A DNA stretch of 64,000 nucleotides from Pichia kudriavzevii (Eukaryota > Ascomycota > Pichiomycetes > Pichiales > Pichiaceae), in NCBI RefSeq assembly GCF_003054445.1, contig NC_042507.1, forward strand, positions 1,736,001-1,800,000, given 5' to 3'. Both the position numbers and the translations under genes were made by a program. This document shows, piece by piece, positions 8,549 through 19,300 of the stretch (within the stretch, counting starts at the first letter, position 1; each line of letters begins with the position of its first letter). A model generated the notes under the pieces. It was not told the DNA's origin and searched no databases. It was given only the letters and a program-made list of their open reading frames with translations.

Positions 8549-9928
8549 TCATGCAGAGGAAGTGGTGCCCGTGTAGAAGACGTTTTCAACGCTCGAATGA
8601 ATAAGAGTAGCGGTTTTGTGGACGGTATTTGTAGTGGTGAATGTCCTGAAAATCGTTGGTGTTGGAACAACAACAATACTTACATCCGAGGCAAGCTTCT
8701 CACCGCAAGTATCTTCCTCACATGGAGGTGGCACTTGAGGAATCAATGAGTTTTGAATAATTTCAAGAGCTGAAATCTGCTCACCTAACCCATAGAGACC
8801 GTCCCAGCCATTGATCCCCCAATTGATGCCACAGGTCTTACCATCGGACCCACCAGAACACGATGCAGCTGCCCCCGCAGCAGAGGAATCAATTAGGGCA
8901 AGAACCCGCTCGCTGTACTGCGGTGCCAACTGGTAGATCTCACCCAACGTTCTAGCAACCACTGCCCTAAATGCACGCTGGTCGTTGTTGCATCTCTGCC
9001 ATTTCTCACATTGGTATTCGTAGAGGGTGTTGCCGCCCGTTGTGTTGACCATGTAGTGTTCCAACCCACCAAGAAACAATCCCAACTCATTATCCCAGAA
9101 TTGTTCTCCAGTGGCATTGTAAAGATACGCAGATCCCATCAACATCAGGGCATAATTGTATGACCAAAGGGCCCCATTCACCACGGGACATGCACCATGG
9201 ACAATTTCTGCACCGTCATTGACATTGTAGAAATCGTTACCCTCATTTTGAACGACAAATTTGGACTGTTTCATCCACTGCAAAATTCTCTTGGAAGACC
9301 TCTTTAGGGAATCATCACCCGTGTACCTTGCCAACCTTGCCCCTAGTGCAAACACACCGCCAGTGGAAATCATGGACTTGTAATCCCAACCATTCATGGT
9401 ATCGAGTATCTGCCATCTGAGACCACCTCCACAATTCTGGTCGTCCCATCGAGGAGCCATGTTGTTATAGACATTCATGGCCAACTGCGCATAGTTAACA
9501 TCATTTTCATCATTGGAGTACATGGGGAACCCTCTCTCAGCTGCTTCCATAACAGTGAACCCCCAAAACACCTGATCATCGTTTGCCTCAACATCCGTTT
9601 GATTCTCCACATTGAAGAAGTCATTGTCCGGACCCTTCTGGTGAACAATGGCCTCCTGGATGATGCCGACATAGGTATCGTTGTTGCAGAATTTCCACGT
9701 GTCAATCATCCCTCCGAAAACTAATCCGGCCTCCCACCAGTAATAGGGCTGCTGAAACATTCCAACAGTCCCCGCATACCGGGTCCCCAAATAATAATCC
9801 ATAATCCCGTCCACGAGGTCCGTTGCAGCATTACAAACAGACTCCTCGTTCCCGAGCTCCACTTCAATGGCCGTAGCAGAGCTTGCAAGGGCACCAGCCA
9901 CCATGAGGGCTGCGTGTTGTAGTTTCAT
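8549..9928 (-). CDS. Second GH76 mannosidase/transglycosidase (DCW1/DFG5 type), no GPI tail
   Basis: 459 aa using the ATG at 9928; upstream in-frame residues are low-complexity leader. It is a paralogue of the adjacent gene, with a signal peptide (MKLQHAALMVAGALASSATA), PYYWWEAGLVFGGMIDTW (61-78), catalytic Asp pair D117-D118 in NDDQVFWG, and the shared QISALEIIQN block near the end of the domain. After that block the tail diverges. It has a Cys pair (CEEDTC), then a Ser/Thr-rich stretch ending TGTTSSA, with no hydrophobic C-terminus. The protein is therefore predicted to be soluble or secreted, unlike its neighbour. A sequencing error near the 3' end cannot be excluded. The leader contains long TATATA runs (about 10095-10145). 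Confidence 0.9.
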   Translation of the reverse strand: MKLQHAALMVAGALASSATAIEVELGNEESVCNAATDLVDGIMDYYLGTRYAGTVGMFQQPYYWWEAGLVFGGMIDTWKFCNNDTYVGIIQEAIVHQKGPDNDFFNVENQTDVEANDDQVFWGFTVMEAAERGFPMYSNDENDVNYAQLAMNVYNNMAPRWDDQNCGGGLRWQILDTMNGWDYKSMISTGGVFALGARLARYTGDDSLKRSSKRILQWMKQSKFVVQNEGNDFYNVNDGAEIVHGACPVVNGALWSYNYALMLMGSAYLYNATGEQFWDNELGLFLGGLEHYMVNTTGGNTLYEYQCEKWQRCNNDQRAFRAVVARTLGEIYQLAPQYSERVLALIDSSAAGAAASCSGGSDGKTCGINWGINGWDGLYGLGEQISALEIIQNSLIPQVPPPCEEDTCGEKLASDVSIVVVPTPTIFRTFTTTNTVHKTATLIHSSVENVFYTGTTSSA

Positions 9929-10513
9929 CGTAATCTTTGTTCGTGTGTTCCAAACCGTGTGTATGTGTCTGTGTCTATGTATGTCCTGTCCAACTGTGGT
10001 GCAAGACAGACAAAAGTAGGTGTGTATAAGAACCAATTGAAAACTTAGCAAGAACCAAGAAAAGGAGGGGGGATACACCCTTATATAGATATACATCCAT
10101 TTATATATATAAATATATATATACATTGAACCATTTCTATATATACACCAATTGAGATTCCTCCATAACGGGAAAATGACCTCCTTTGATTCTTTCTTTT
10201 TTTTTTTTCATTCCCTTTATGGCCAAAATTCAATGTCGTCATTTCACAAATCCGGTTGGGGGAGGGAAATAAATCGGTGGAAATCGGCTCGTCTACTAAA
10301 AATAGCGGGTTTCTCAATTTCAAATACTCTGCCAAGACCCACTAGGTTTACCCGATTGGGCAAGGCCATTGCCTCTTTCGGGGTGCGCCAAAAAGGGTTC
10401 CATTATTAAAGAAGTAAAACTCAGTGGCTCAGCGAGAAGAAAACGGGCGAGGGAATTTTTCTGTTGACAATTTCAGCGGTGGCTGGTTGACAATTAATAC
10501 GAGAAAGGGAGAA

Positions 10514-10598
10514 GGGAAAACAGCAAAAGGGACAAGGGAAAACAGCAAAAGAGACAAGGGAAAACAGCAAAAGAGACAAGGGAAAACAGCAAAAGGGT
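10514..10598. repeat. 22-bp minisatellite, 3.8 copies
   Basis: Units of 22 bp starting GGGAAAACAGCAAAAG occur at 10514-10535, 10536-10557 and 10558-10579, with a partial fourth copy to 10598. Copies differ only at a G/A position. No coding role is apparent. Confidence 0.93.
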
Positions 10599-11728
10599 AA
10601 ACTGGAGCTGGGATTGTATAGTAACGTGTTCAGGTATGTGAGTCGTGGCGATGGTTGCTTGGACTTGATTGCCATGAAAAGGAACACACCAGTAACACAG
10701 ACAAGACACACCAGAAACACTGTGAGGGAATTGTTGAAGGAACGGCGTGTGCAAGTACTCTGTAGCTACATGGTGTTGTTGTAGATCTGTATATGCATAA
10801 AGACACACACGGAACCGTGCGGTCTTGGCCATTATGGAGGCGGGTGCTTGATACCTCAAACAAAGTTACACTCCAAGAACAGCGGTGCAGAGACGCCAGT
10901 GAAACCGCTGTTGGCCTCAAATAGATACCTATTGTATAGATGGCAAGATATTTGACAGTCTCAGAATAGTATACAACTGCACCAGAGACAAACCGTTTAT
11001 AAGGATAAGACAATGAGAGTGCCATGGAAGGAGCAGTCACTTGTTGTTGCAGACCGTTTAAACCACTCGCCCACACCACTATCCTGCCTCTCTGTAGTTC
11101 TAGGGGATTGTGTATCCTTGTCAGCTCCATGTCTATCTCTATCTCTAGCGCCCTTCTCTCTCGATGGAGGGACAGAGTGTTGCCTCTCCTAAAGAGATTC
11201 GGACTGCTTTTTTGTAGCTGGCGAACCCCCTAGAGAAGGATCGACTTTATTGCCAAAACGGATCTGTGCAACAACTTGTAAAGATGTTGGTGCTGCTGCC
11301 TTGTAGACCGTTGTGGGTTATCTCTCGCCCAACTACAATGGCACTGTCACAATCAATATTCATAGGGCATAGGTATATACCACATTGAACCATTTCTGTC
11401 TGAAGATCTGCGAACCCACTCTAAAGAAGAAAACCTGCAAGGAGAGTCTGACTCATTCCAAATGAGTTTCACGTCCTTTACAGGAAAATTCTCTTTTGAT
11501 GGATATCTTCTTTACCTCTGAATGGATCCTTTTTACTCTTAGAACCCTTGTAAATTGATACCTCTCTAAAGATGGATCTAGTATCGCCAAATGGTACCAA
11601 GCACATTGTACACCCTCTTTCCCTCCCTAGAAGTGCCGCTAGTTGTTCTGCCATTCTTTCGGAGAAAGCCATCCATCGAGCACCTGTGCAACTGCAACTT
11701 CAACTGCAAGGGAAATTAACCAACCCTT

Positions 11729-11778
11729 CACTCTTCTCTCACTTTTCACTCTTCTCTCACTTTTCACTCTTCTCTCAC
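11729..11778. repeat. 18-bp minisatellite, 2.8 copies
   Basis: The unit CACTCTTCTCTCACTTTT is repeated at 11729-11746 and 11747-11764, then partially to 11778. It is pyrimidine-rich on the plus strand and lies about 0.8 kb upstream of APD1. Confidence 0.92.
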
Positions 11779-12539
11779 CCTTCCCATCACACACTACACT
11801 GTCCTCCTTTCCAGGTTAATTGCTTTACCCGGTTATTTGCCTTGCTGATTTTCTTTCTATCCGTGTTTTATATCCACTTCTCCCGACTTGGAATGAAATA
11901 ACGCTTGATGTCGGGAGAAACATCACCATTGTTCCGCATGTCCTTACAATGGCTGTAGACAAAATATCGAGAATTGCTACATCGACGAAGATACACTCTT
12001 ACAAAATTGTTGGGTCACACTTACGGTCAATACACTCGGGTGTTAAACTCACACCTGACAAATCTTAACATCCGGTTGTCTTGGCTTGACTCAAAAACTA
12101 TAACTAATTTCACCGTTACCAAATAGATCGACTTTTGTATATTTGTCTACTGTCCACGCTTCCCAACTTCTATCATCTATTTATGGGCTGTCACCAGCAC
12201 TACTATGGATTCTTCCCAAAGTAAATCCCCCAACCAGGCCCACGTTCTCTGAATTGCCTTCTTCAAAGATCAAAGTACACAGCTTTTTCCCCCTAAACTT
12301 CACTCAATCAAACAACGCCTATCATTGGCAGCCTGGTTTTTCTTTTTACCCATATGGCTTATTTCCGGGTTGGGATTCGGCGAATTCCCCAAATCCGGGC
12401 ATGTGTGCGGGCGGAAATAAGATTTTTCTTTTTCTCCTTGTATCACCGAATATTTATTTTAAAAGCCCTGGTATCGTCCTCTTTAGAACTGAATGTTACA
12501 CCATTAGCTACTACCCTTTGCCACAAGGTAACCGTAAGA

Positions 12540-13454
12540 ATGAACTATATCAAGATACTGAAATCCAAGGTTTTGGGTGATGATCCCGCAGAAAAGATAA
12601 GCTCTGTCCTTCCTGTTTCCGAATCCCAATTCAGCTGCGATCCTTCAGAGTGCCACACCTCTTTTAAAGAATCATGTTTCACTTTAAAGGGAGCCGATGC
12701 ATCAGCCCCACTTTATGAATCGGCCAAGCCTGTGGATTTACATATTCTTGTTTCCACGGGTAAAACAGACTGGGAGCACGATGCGTTTGAGGAAAAAGGA
12801 ACTATTTTAAACCTCGTCAACAGAGAAAGCGGTAAATTAGCGGAAACATGTGGAATCAACGTGAAATCCAACGTCACAAATGATGCATTGGACTTCTCCG
12901 ATCCAGACTCTTTAAGCCTGAACAAACTAAAAGTTTTGCTGCTACCTTGGTTTGTGTCGATCAATGGTATAACGAAAGATAATATTGAAGAGATTTTTGA
13001 CATCATTAAAACCATCGTCAGTGACGAGAATAACAAGGGAGCCGAGGCAGTTGTATTGGAAGAGAAGTTGAAAAACATGAACGGTGTAAATGTTTCCAAA
13101 TGCTCAAACGGATCTTATGTTCTTCTATGCTCACATAGAACAAGAGACAAGCGGTGTGGAATAACTGCACCAATCATGAAAAAGGAGTTTGATTCTCAAT
13201 TGAGGGACATAGATTTATATAGAGATCCCGGAGACGACCGGCCAGATGGAGTGAAGGTTCTCTTTGTCAACCACGTCGGAGGCCATAAGTTTGCCGCAAA
13301 TGTCTTGATTTATAATAAACACGGAGAATTTGTTTGGTTTGCAAGGTGCACCCCATTGAACGTGAAGTTCATGATTGAAGAGACCGTCCTTGGGCATAAA
13401 GTCAATGCAGAACATGTCAGAGCGTGTGCCCATTTCCAAGAAATCAAATGGTGA
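12540..13454 (+). CDS. APD1: Apd1-type thioredoxin-like [2Fe-2S] protein
   Basis: 304 aa. The first ATG with good alignment to Apd1 is at 12540; the longer frame from 12354 adds leader-like sequence. Apd1 is a cytosolic thioredoxin-like ferredoxin needed for normal actin patches and for tolerance of redox-active compounds. The cluster-binding signature is intact: C197-S-H and C206 in LLCSHRTRDKRCGI, then H245 and H249 in VNHVGGHKFAANV. These correspond to the two-Cys, two-His ligand set described for yeast Apd1. TDWEHDA near residue 77 matches the yeast IDWQHDA segment. Length is close to yeast Apd1 (316). The paralogous mitochondrial Aim32 is the alternative, but no presequence is evident and the protein ends in W, as Apd1 does. 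Confidence 0.9.
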   Translation: MNYIKILKSKVLGDDPAEKISSVLPVSESQFSCDPSECHTSFKESCFTLKGADASAPLYESAKPVDLHILVSTGKTDWEHDAFEEKGTILNLVNRESGKLAETCGINVKSNVTNDALDFSDPDSLSLNKLKVLLLPWFVSINGITKDNIEEIFDIIKTIVSDENNKGAEAVVLEEKLKNMNGVNVSKCSNGSYVLLCSHRTRDKRCGITAPIMKKEFDSQLRDIDLYRDPGDDRPDGVKVLFVNHVGGHKFAANVLIYNKHGEFVWFARCTPLNVKFMIEETVLGHKVNAEHVRACAHFQEIKW

Positions 13455-13530
13455 GTACTACCAGTTTATACCTTTACATTGTCTGATAATAAAATAAAGC
13501 CTATTTAAGTTACATATTCAATTAAAATAT

Positions 13531-14715
13531 CTATAATTCATCTTTAGAAATTTCACCCTTTGCTTTTTCCCTTTGTTCCATAATATCCTTAGCATCTCTG
13601 TAAGTATCTGGAGTGACAAATTCCTTAATTTGGTTCAGCAAATTCACCTTCATATTGACCAGGTCCTTTTGTGCGTTATCTAAGACTTTGTTCTGAAGTT
13701 GTTCGTTGTATTTTGCCAGTTCGGAGTCCACAAATTCCTTGTTTCCAGCAATAAATTGATTGACAATCATTGCATAGTATTTCACTTCATTTTTGAAAAC
13801 TGAATCATCAACTTTTCTTAGTTCATCAATAAAGGTGGACACGTATTCCCTCCTGTCAACAATATTCGAACCAATGAATTCTTTCAACGCTTCTTGCATC
13901 TCTGGAATGATACCTGCTTGTGTATCCAATAACCCATTGATGGCTCTCTTGGTACCAACACTTTTGTTAACAAACTTGACCAAAGCGGAAGCTGAATCTT
14001 CTCCTGTATAAACTTCATACTTGTTGATGTCGCCTTTTTCAACAAATACAATGGCTGGATACTCAGTAATGCCGTAGACTTCCCTAGTCCAGTCTGTTGG
14101 TTCATCGCCGTTCTTTTTCACTTCACCGATGATGATCTTCTCTAAATCCTTATGGAAAGCATGGGATACATCATCAAACGCCTTCCTGAGTCCGATGCAT
14201 TCATCACAATCCTTCTCCTTAGTGAACAAAATCAATGCGTACCTTTCTTTGTTTTCAATTAACTTCTCGATATTACCATCATGTAATTGGACAACTTTTG
14301 AAGGAGGACCAACTTTCTTACCCTTTGCACCAACTTGGTTAAGTAAGAAATTAGAGAAATATTCAAATTCTCTTTGACCTTCATAGTCAATTGGATCTGA
14401 TAACGCGTCGGCACGGAAGAGTTTCAATGTAGGGTAAGATGCAATGTTATACCTCTTACGGATGCTTTTAGATTTATCCGCATCAATTTCGACAATTTGG
14501 ATGTTTTCGTCATCGGCGTACGAGTCCGACAGCCTTTCCCATTCAGGTACCATCTTCTTACAATGAGAGCACCAATCTGCATAAAATTTGACAAAAGACG
14601 TCTTGTCTGAATTTAGAACAATGTCATCAAAGTTAGATTCATCTGCAATGATGACATGGTTTGCTAACGCAGAAACTGCTAATGAAAGAAGAGAAAAGGC
14701 AGAATAAAACTTCAT
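13531..14715 (-). CDS. ER protein disulfide isomerase with ERp29-type C-terminal domain, KDEL tail
   Basis: 394 aa. It has a signal peptide (1-19), a first thioredoxin domain with WCSHCKK (C49, C52) and cis-Pro in SYPT, a second thioredoxin-like domain with the redox pair CDEC (C170, C173) and EYPA, then an all-helical C-terminal domain (about 270-370) like ERp29/TigA proteins. It ends in SKDEL. S. cerevisiae Mpd1/Mpd2 lack this last domain, so the closest family is the fungal TigA/ERp38 type. Odd points are CSHC and CDEC instead of CGHC, and KDEL instead of the HDEL of S. cerevisiae. It is divergent from NCS6. Confidence 0.85.
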   Translation of the reverse strand: MKFYSAFSLLSLAVSALANHVIIADESNFDDIVLNSDKTSFVKFYADWCSHCKKMVPEWERLSDSYADDENIQIVEIDADKSKSIRKRYNIASYPTLKLFRADALSDPIDYEGQREFEYFSNFLLNQVGAKGKKVGPPSKVVQLHDGNIEKLIENKERYALILFTKEKDCDECIGLRKAFDDVSHAFHKDLEKIIIGEVKKNGDEPTDWTREVYGITEYPAIVFVEKGDINKYEVYTGEDSASALVKFVNKSVGTKRAINGLLDTQAGIIPEMQEALKEFIGSNIVDRREYVSTFIDELRKVDDSVFKNEVKYYAMIVNQFIAGNKEFVDSELAKYNEQLQNKVLDNAQKDLVNMKVNLLNQIKEFVTPDTYRDAKDIMEQREKAKGEISKDEL

Positions 14716-15081
14716 AGCCGTTCAATGGTCTCTAATATCCTCTGTAGACGTGTTTGTGAGCAAATGAAATTGAAAAAGAGAAGAAAAAGTGGACATATTT
14801 TCAAGAATCCTCCTTTCTGCAACTTCTATCAGATTTCTAGGTTTATTGGTGACACGTATAATGAAAATGAGAAAAAATGCAAAAAAACATCGATTGCCCA
14901 ATTGGGAATTTAAGCATTTGCAGTTATTTTATATCTAATCAGGAAATAGTTAAAATTTGATCATGAAAATTAGATTCGTTTGGGTAATTTTTTGGTTCTT
15001 TTTTTTTTTTTTCGATCAGACATCCAAAAAAATTGACTAAACAACAAGCAAGTAGCAACAAGTCGAAATAGTTAATAAATA
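14716..15081. promoter_or_regulatory. Divergent promoter, PDI-like gene and NCS6
   Basis: This is a 366-bp A/T-rich interval with a T run near 15000-15012. On the minus strand TACGTGTC (plus 14851-14858) matches the Hac1 UPRE-2 core TACGTG and lies about 135 bp upstream of the PDI ATG. That is plausible for an unfolded-protein-response target but is a short motif and only suggestive. Confidence 0.35.
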
Positions 15082-16227
15082 ATGGAAACGTTTAAAAAGA
15101 AAGAAGTCAAGATCACACAGCTTTGTCAGTTATGTCATTGCAGGAAGGCCGTTATGAAAAGACCGAAAAATTTGCAGAAGCTATGTAAAGAATGCTTCTA
15201 TCATGTTTTTGAGACTGAAATCCATTTGACTATTCAGAAGGAAAATTTGTTTTATAGAGGGGAAACCGTTGCAATTGGTGCTTCTGGTGGTAAGGATTCT
15301 ACTGTTTTGGCGTCTGTCATGAAAACATTGAACGAAAGGTACGATTATGGTCTGAATTTAGTACTATTGAGTGTCGATGAGGGTATCGTGGGGTACCGTG
15401 ATGACAGTCTTGCAACAGTTAAAAGAAATCAACAACAATATCAAATGCCCTTGGAAATCGTCTCTTATAGAGATCTATACAACTGGACTATGGATGAAAT
15501 TGTCGCTTGCACGGGGGTAAAATCAAGTTGTACATATTGTGGTGTCTTACGAAGACAAGCTTTGGACAGGGGAGCATTGAAATTAGGTATTCATCATGTT
15601 GTCACCGGTCACAATGCCGACGATATGGCTGAAACAGTTTTGATGAATCTTCTTAGAGGTGATACAGCTAGAATTGAAAGCTCGGTTAACGTCACCACAA
15701 ACTCTAGTGGGTCCCCGGTTAAACGTTCAAAACCGTTTAAATACACATACCAGAAGGAAATAGTGTTGTACGCTCATTACAAAAAGCTAGACTATTTTAG
15801 CACAGAATGTACATATGCACCTGAGGCCTTCCGTGGTACTGCTAGAGTCCTTTTGAAAAATCTAGAATCGGTGAGGCCTTCTTGTATCATCGATATCATT
15901 CACTCGGGCGAACATTTCAAACTTAAACCAAAGAAGGTGAGGAATCAGACACCGAAATACAAGAACCTGCAGAAGCAAAGGCATCAGTTGAATAGTGAGG
16001 AGAAACAAGAATTGGAAATCAGACCAGACGGCTCCGTATCTTTGAACAAGGACGGCAATACATGTGAACGATGTGGATATTTGTCCATGAACAAAATATG
16101 TAAAGCATGCATCCTGATTGAAGGTCTTGATGCCAATAGACCTCGGGTAGTCATCGGCGAATCTTCTACCTCTTCCAGCGATGGTGCCGCTAAGCTTTCG
16201 AAGACTCTGGAAAAACTTTCATTCTAG
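15082..16227 (+). CDS. NCS6: Cytosolic tRNA 2-thiolation protein (Ctu1/Ncs6)
   Basis: 381 aa. Ncs6, with Ncs2, thiolates the wobble uridine of Lys, Glu and Gln tRNAs using sulfur from Urm1. Visible features are an N-terminal zinc-binding cluster (CQLCHC and CKEC, 15-38), the PP-loop SGGKDS (68-73), the central catalytic or cluster cysteines CTYC (150-153), GHNADD (176-181), the downstream C in [13 protein letters not shown], and a C-terminal zinc ribbon (CERCGY and CKAC). The run [19 protein letters not shown] is nearly identical to yeast Ncs6; one of its leucines is a CTG codon, supporting standard decoding. Length is close to yeast (359), with an extended linker near 295-325. Confidence 0.95.
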   Translation: METFKKKEVKITQLCQLCHCRKAVMKRPKNLQKLCKECFYHVFETEIHLTIQKENLFYRGETVAIGASGGKDSTVLASVMKTLNERYDYGLNLVLLSVDEGIVGYRDDSLATVKRNQQQYQMPLEIVSYRDLYNWTMDEIVACTGVKSSCTYCGVLRRQALDRGALKLGIHHVVTGHNADDMAETVLMNLLRGDTARIESSVNVTTNSSGSPVKRSKPFKYTYQKEIVLYAHYKKLDYFSTECTYAPEAFRGTARVLLKNLESVRPSCIIDIIHSGEHFKLKPKKVRNQTPKYKNLQKQRHQLNSEEKQELEIRPDGSVSLNKDGNTCERCGYLSMNKICKACILIEGLDANRPRVVIGESSTSSSDGAAKLSKTLEKLSF

Positions 16228-16314
16228 GTTTACTATAAGTCCGACTAATTGTTGTGAGAAGAACCATTTGAAAAATTTCTATAGAAATGTACAGTTAAAT
16301 TATATGTTAAAGCC

Positions 16315-19300
16315 TTAAATGTAATAAGATTTATACAAAACCCCTTCTAAATCTTCGAGCTGTTCTTCTGTGAAAAATTTGGAGTCAATGTGCCAAGTGT
16401 CCTGTCTCGTTTTCTTGAATTGTGCTAAGGTATTCTTCACTGTTCTACCAATAATGCCGCCATAGCTGGCGCATTTTACTTCTAAAATACTTAGAATTTC
16501 AGGTAACCATTTTGGTGGTGGTGTAGTATATGGGTAAGCCTCAACTAGTGCGCATAGTCCAAGAGTTGCGCCATGAACTTGATTGGTCTGTTCATATGTT
16601 AACTTGATTTCCTTAGAGAGTTTGTTTTTCTTGATGATTTTTTTGAATTTTTTGATATAATGCTTGATGACCTGTTCCCTCTCGGAATCTAAAAACAAGT
16701 GGATGAAAAGTTTCAAGTTCTGAGAGTATTGTTCTCTAAGGTAGAGATGAGGGCTGAGCAGCATATCGACAGTGATCTCCATCAGCTTTTTCCTTTGGTC
16801 CACGCTTCTTTCTAGGAAACGAACGGTGCCATAAACCCCAAAAAAGGCTAAAATATGTTTATACTGTGTCAATTTTGGTGATTTCCATCCCATGTTTGTT
16901 TCGATCAACTTTATTATCTGATCATGATCCTCTTCCTTGTATCTTATACTTCCAAGGATCAGAAACAAAGTATCAATACTGATGTCTGCGAGGTTACATG
17001 CATCTTTCACCTTGTCGAGTTGCAAAGTCAAAGGTAGTATGTAAGGAACAATATAGTCAACAAGCTCGATATTTATCGAAGTTTTTAAAATTTTCACCAA
17101 TAAACTGTTCAAACCCTTCACATGAAACATAAAGTCTGAGCTTACAACTTCTTGTGGGGTCTTTCCTTCATTCTCCGCTGCTAGCATCAATGTTGTCTTG
17201 AAATACTTTTGAAGATGAGAATGGAATAGCTCATTTCTCTGGGTTCTCACAAGCCCCATACCGGTTTTGTCCATATGAACAGCATCCATATACTCATCAA
17301 ATGTTTCGAATGTCGCAGTTGACCTATAAAACAAAATATCAAACAAAACAGAACTAACTTCAGATGATATGGTATCGTACGGATGGCCCAAAATTGAAAA
17401 CATCCTATGTGTCACTTCGTCAAATTTGTGGAACCTGTTCATAGTAGATCCTAAATAGCTTCTCAAGAAGGTGATACGACATAGTAATCCAAAAGGTGAC
17501 TTTTTCCTGTCACTGTTTACTTCAAAATCGCAAATGAGATTCAAAATATTAGGTGTCCTTCTGACATCAAAATGGCTGGATAGCCACCATGAAAAAATAG
17601 ACCACATTTTATATGTTGATTGTGTTAAATCCTGGTCAAAGATACGTTCAATACGCTTAGAAATTTCAATATCAGCAATACTCATACTTTGACTATCATG
17701 CTTACACGCAAAAAGTATTCCACAAAAAACCTCACTGACTGCAACATGAGTTGGCCTTTCCTCACCTTTATAAATTTCGTCTGTAATTTCAAAAAGATCT
17801 GATAGTGAAAGGTTCTTTACATAACCAAAGATAATTAAGGTGGCAATAGAGGTGAAAAAGTAGACTATTCCGGGGAAAAACGCAGTAGTGGATTCTGATT
17901 CGTCAATGTGATTCTTCAATAGTATCAATAGCCAATCCTTAGAAATGCATTCAGCAAATTTTTGAACTGATAGTTTATCGGAGATGTTCAAATTGTAGTC
18001 TTTGCGATCAAATTTTCGTACCACATTAATGTCCTTATGCCATGGTGACATGGGAATCCACAATTTATTATCTATGTAAAATTTGGGATCCTCTGTATTT
18101 TGGATTTCTTTGAAGAAGTTTATAGCGTTGCTCTCGGAAATCATCGACTTCAAGGAAACAATTGTGGGGTCAAATGGTCTCGTAGATAGCATGTTCTTGA
18201 TATCATAGTTATTGAAGGCTCTAGATTCCACAGTATCCATGATCGACGCAATCCAAAACATTCCTTTCTTGGAAATTTCTGGGTGTGATCCATCAACAAA
18301 TTTAACCATGGCCTCTAAGACATTCTCTTCCAAGGGGACCTCAATATGAGATTGAACACTTGTGATTAATTCCAAAACAAGTAACATGAATTTCCAGCTC
18401 AGTTTTTTGCTTAAGCGCTGGATAGATTTATTCACCAATCTAGATAATACCTGTTTTAACTGAGCTTTCTTTTTAGCCTTTGCTAGCTTCAAAGAGGAAA
18501 TCTTGAGACTAACATCAAGGTCAGGTGGTCGAATGCATTCTATTAGTTGTTCCTCAATAATACACGCTTCTGCTGGTATTCTGATGTACTTTTTGATGGA
18601 CTTGAATAAGCGCATACTCATAACTGTAATTTCTTCCTCATTCAACTCGGCGGATCTGAACAACAGCTCTTCATATCTCGGTAACATAGTTGCACTTTTT
18701 TCAACCAAACCACGTAGCTTCTTTTTGTCGAACATTATCATGATACTTAATAGCACTTCCTTATCTTTGTTCATAATTGCCTCTTCCCACTCATCAAAAA
18801 TACTAAAAATCAAGCTTGTGCAGTTCATAACCCTGTTTAATGAAATACTTAAAGCAGAGGTAGCATGTGCAGCGGTGATTCCATATGGAGATGCAGCGAG
18901 TGACACCAAATCTTTTATTAATGCCTTGTCTAGTTTAGATGGTAACCTAGTACAACAAGAAATATTAATTCTACTGCAGTGATATACCGCCAATCTCGCT
19001 CCTAGGACGGACCTAGTGTATGGCGCAAAGACTCCTGGGAATTCCAATATTGAGATAAAATGTAAATTATCAGTGTAAAGCTCATTGTCGCTGCTATAAT
19101 AACCGCAATCGTTTAGCCAAGTGCTAGTGCATTGAATAACTTTGCTTATCAAATCAATAAATCCATCCTTTTTAAGTAATGTTCTCATAGAGTTGTGTAA
19201 AGACTTGCCAATTTCATCTCTTGTATTGTGTAGCCTGTGATATGAAGGATCCATTCCCTTAGAAAAGGAATCTTTTGGAAAATACGGCCCATATGTGTAT

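Larger units (their letters stand above)
9929..12539. other. 2.6 kb gene-poor divergent intergenic region
   Basis: This lies between the divergent GH76 and APD1 genes. Open frames here (the longest is 166 codons at 10630-11130, minus) show no conserved motif, coding-like composition or start context, and I treat them as chance. The region holds two minisatellites (listed separately), TATA-rich leader near 10095-10145 and a Gcn4-like TGACTCA at about 11448. I could not recognise any structural RNA in it. Confidence 0.55.

Noticed and set aside
8640-8680. Short intron (GTAAGT to TTTTCAG, minus strand) near the end of the second GH76 gene that might alter its tail
   Set aside because: It would be under 45 nt and has no branch site.
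10630-11130. 166-codon minus-strand frame in the GH76-APD1 gap
   Set aside because: No motif, odd Cys/Ser/Thr-rich composition and overlapping frames on both strands of similar length; looks random.
10124-11397. 16-bp exact repeat ACATTGAACCATTTCT at about 10124 and 11382
   Set aside because: One such pair is roughly expected by chance in a window of this size.
12354-12539. N-terminal extension of APD1 in the same frame
   Set aside because: The extension has leader-like composition and is absent from yeast Apd1; ATG at 12540 gives family length.
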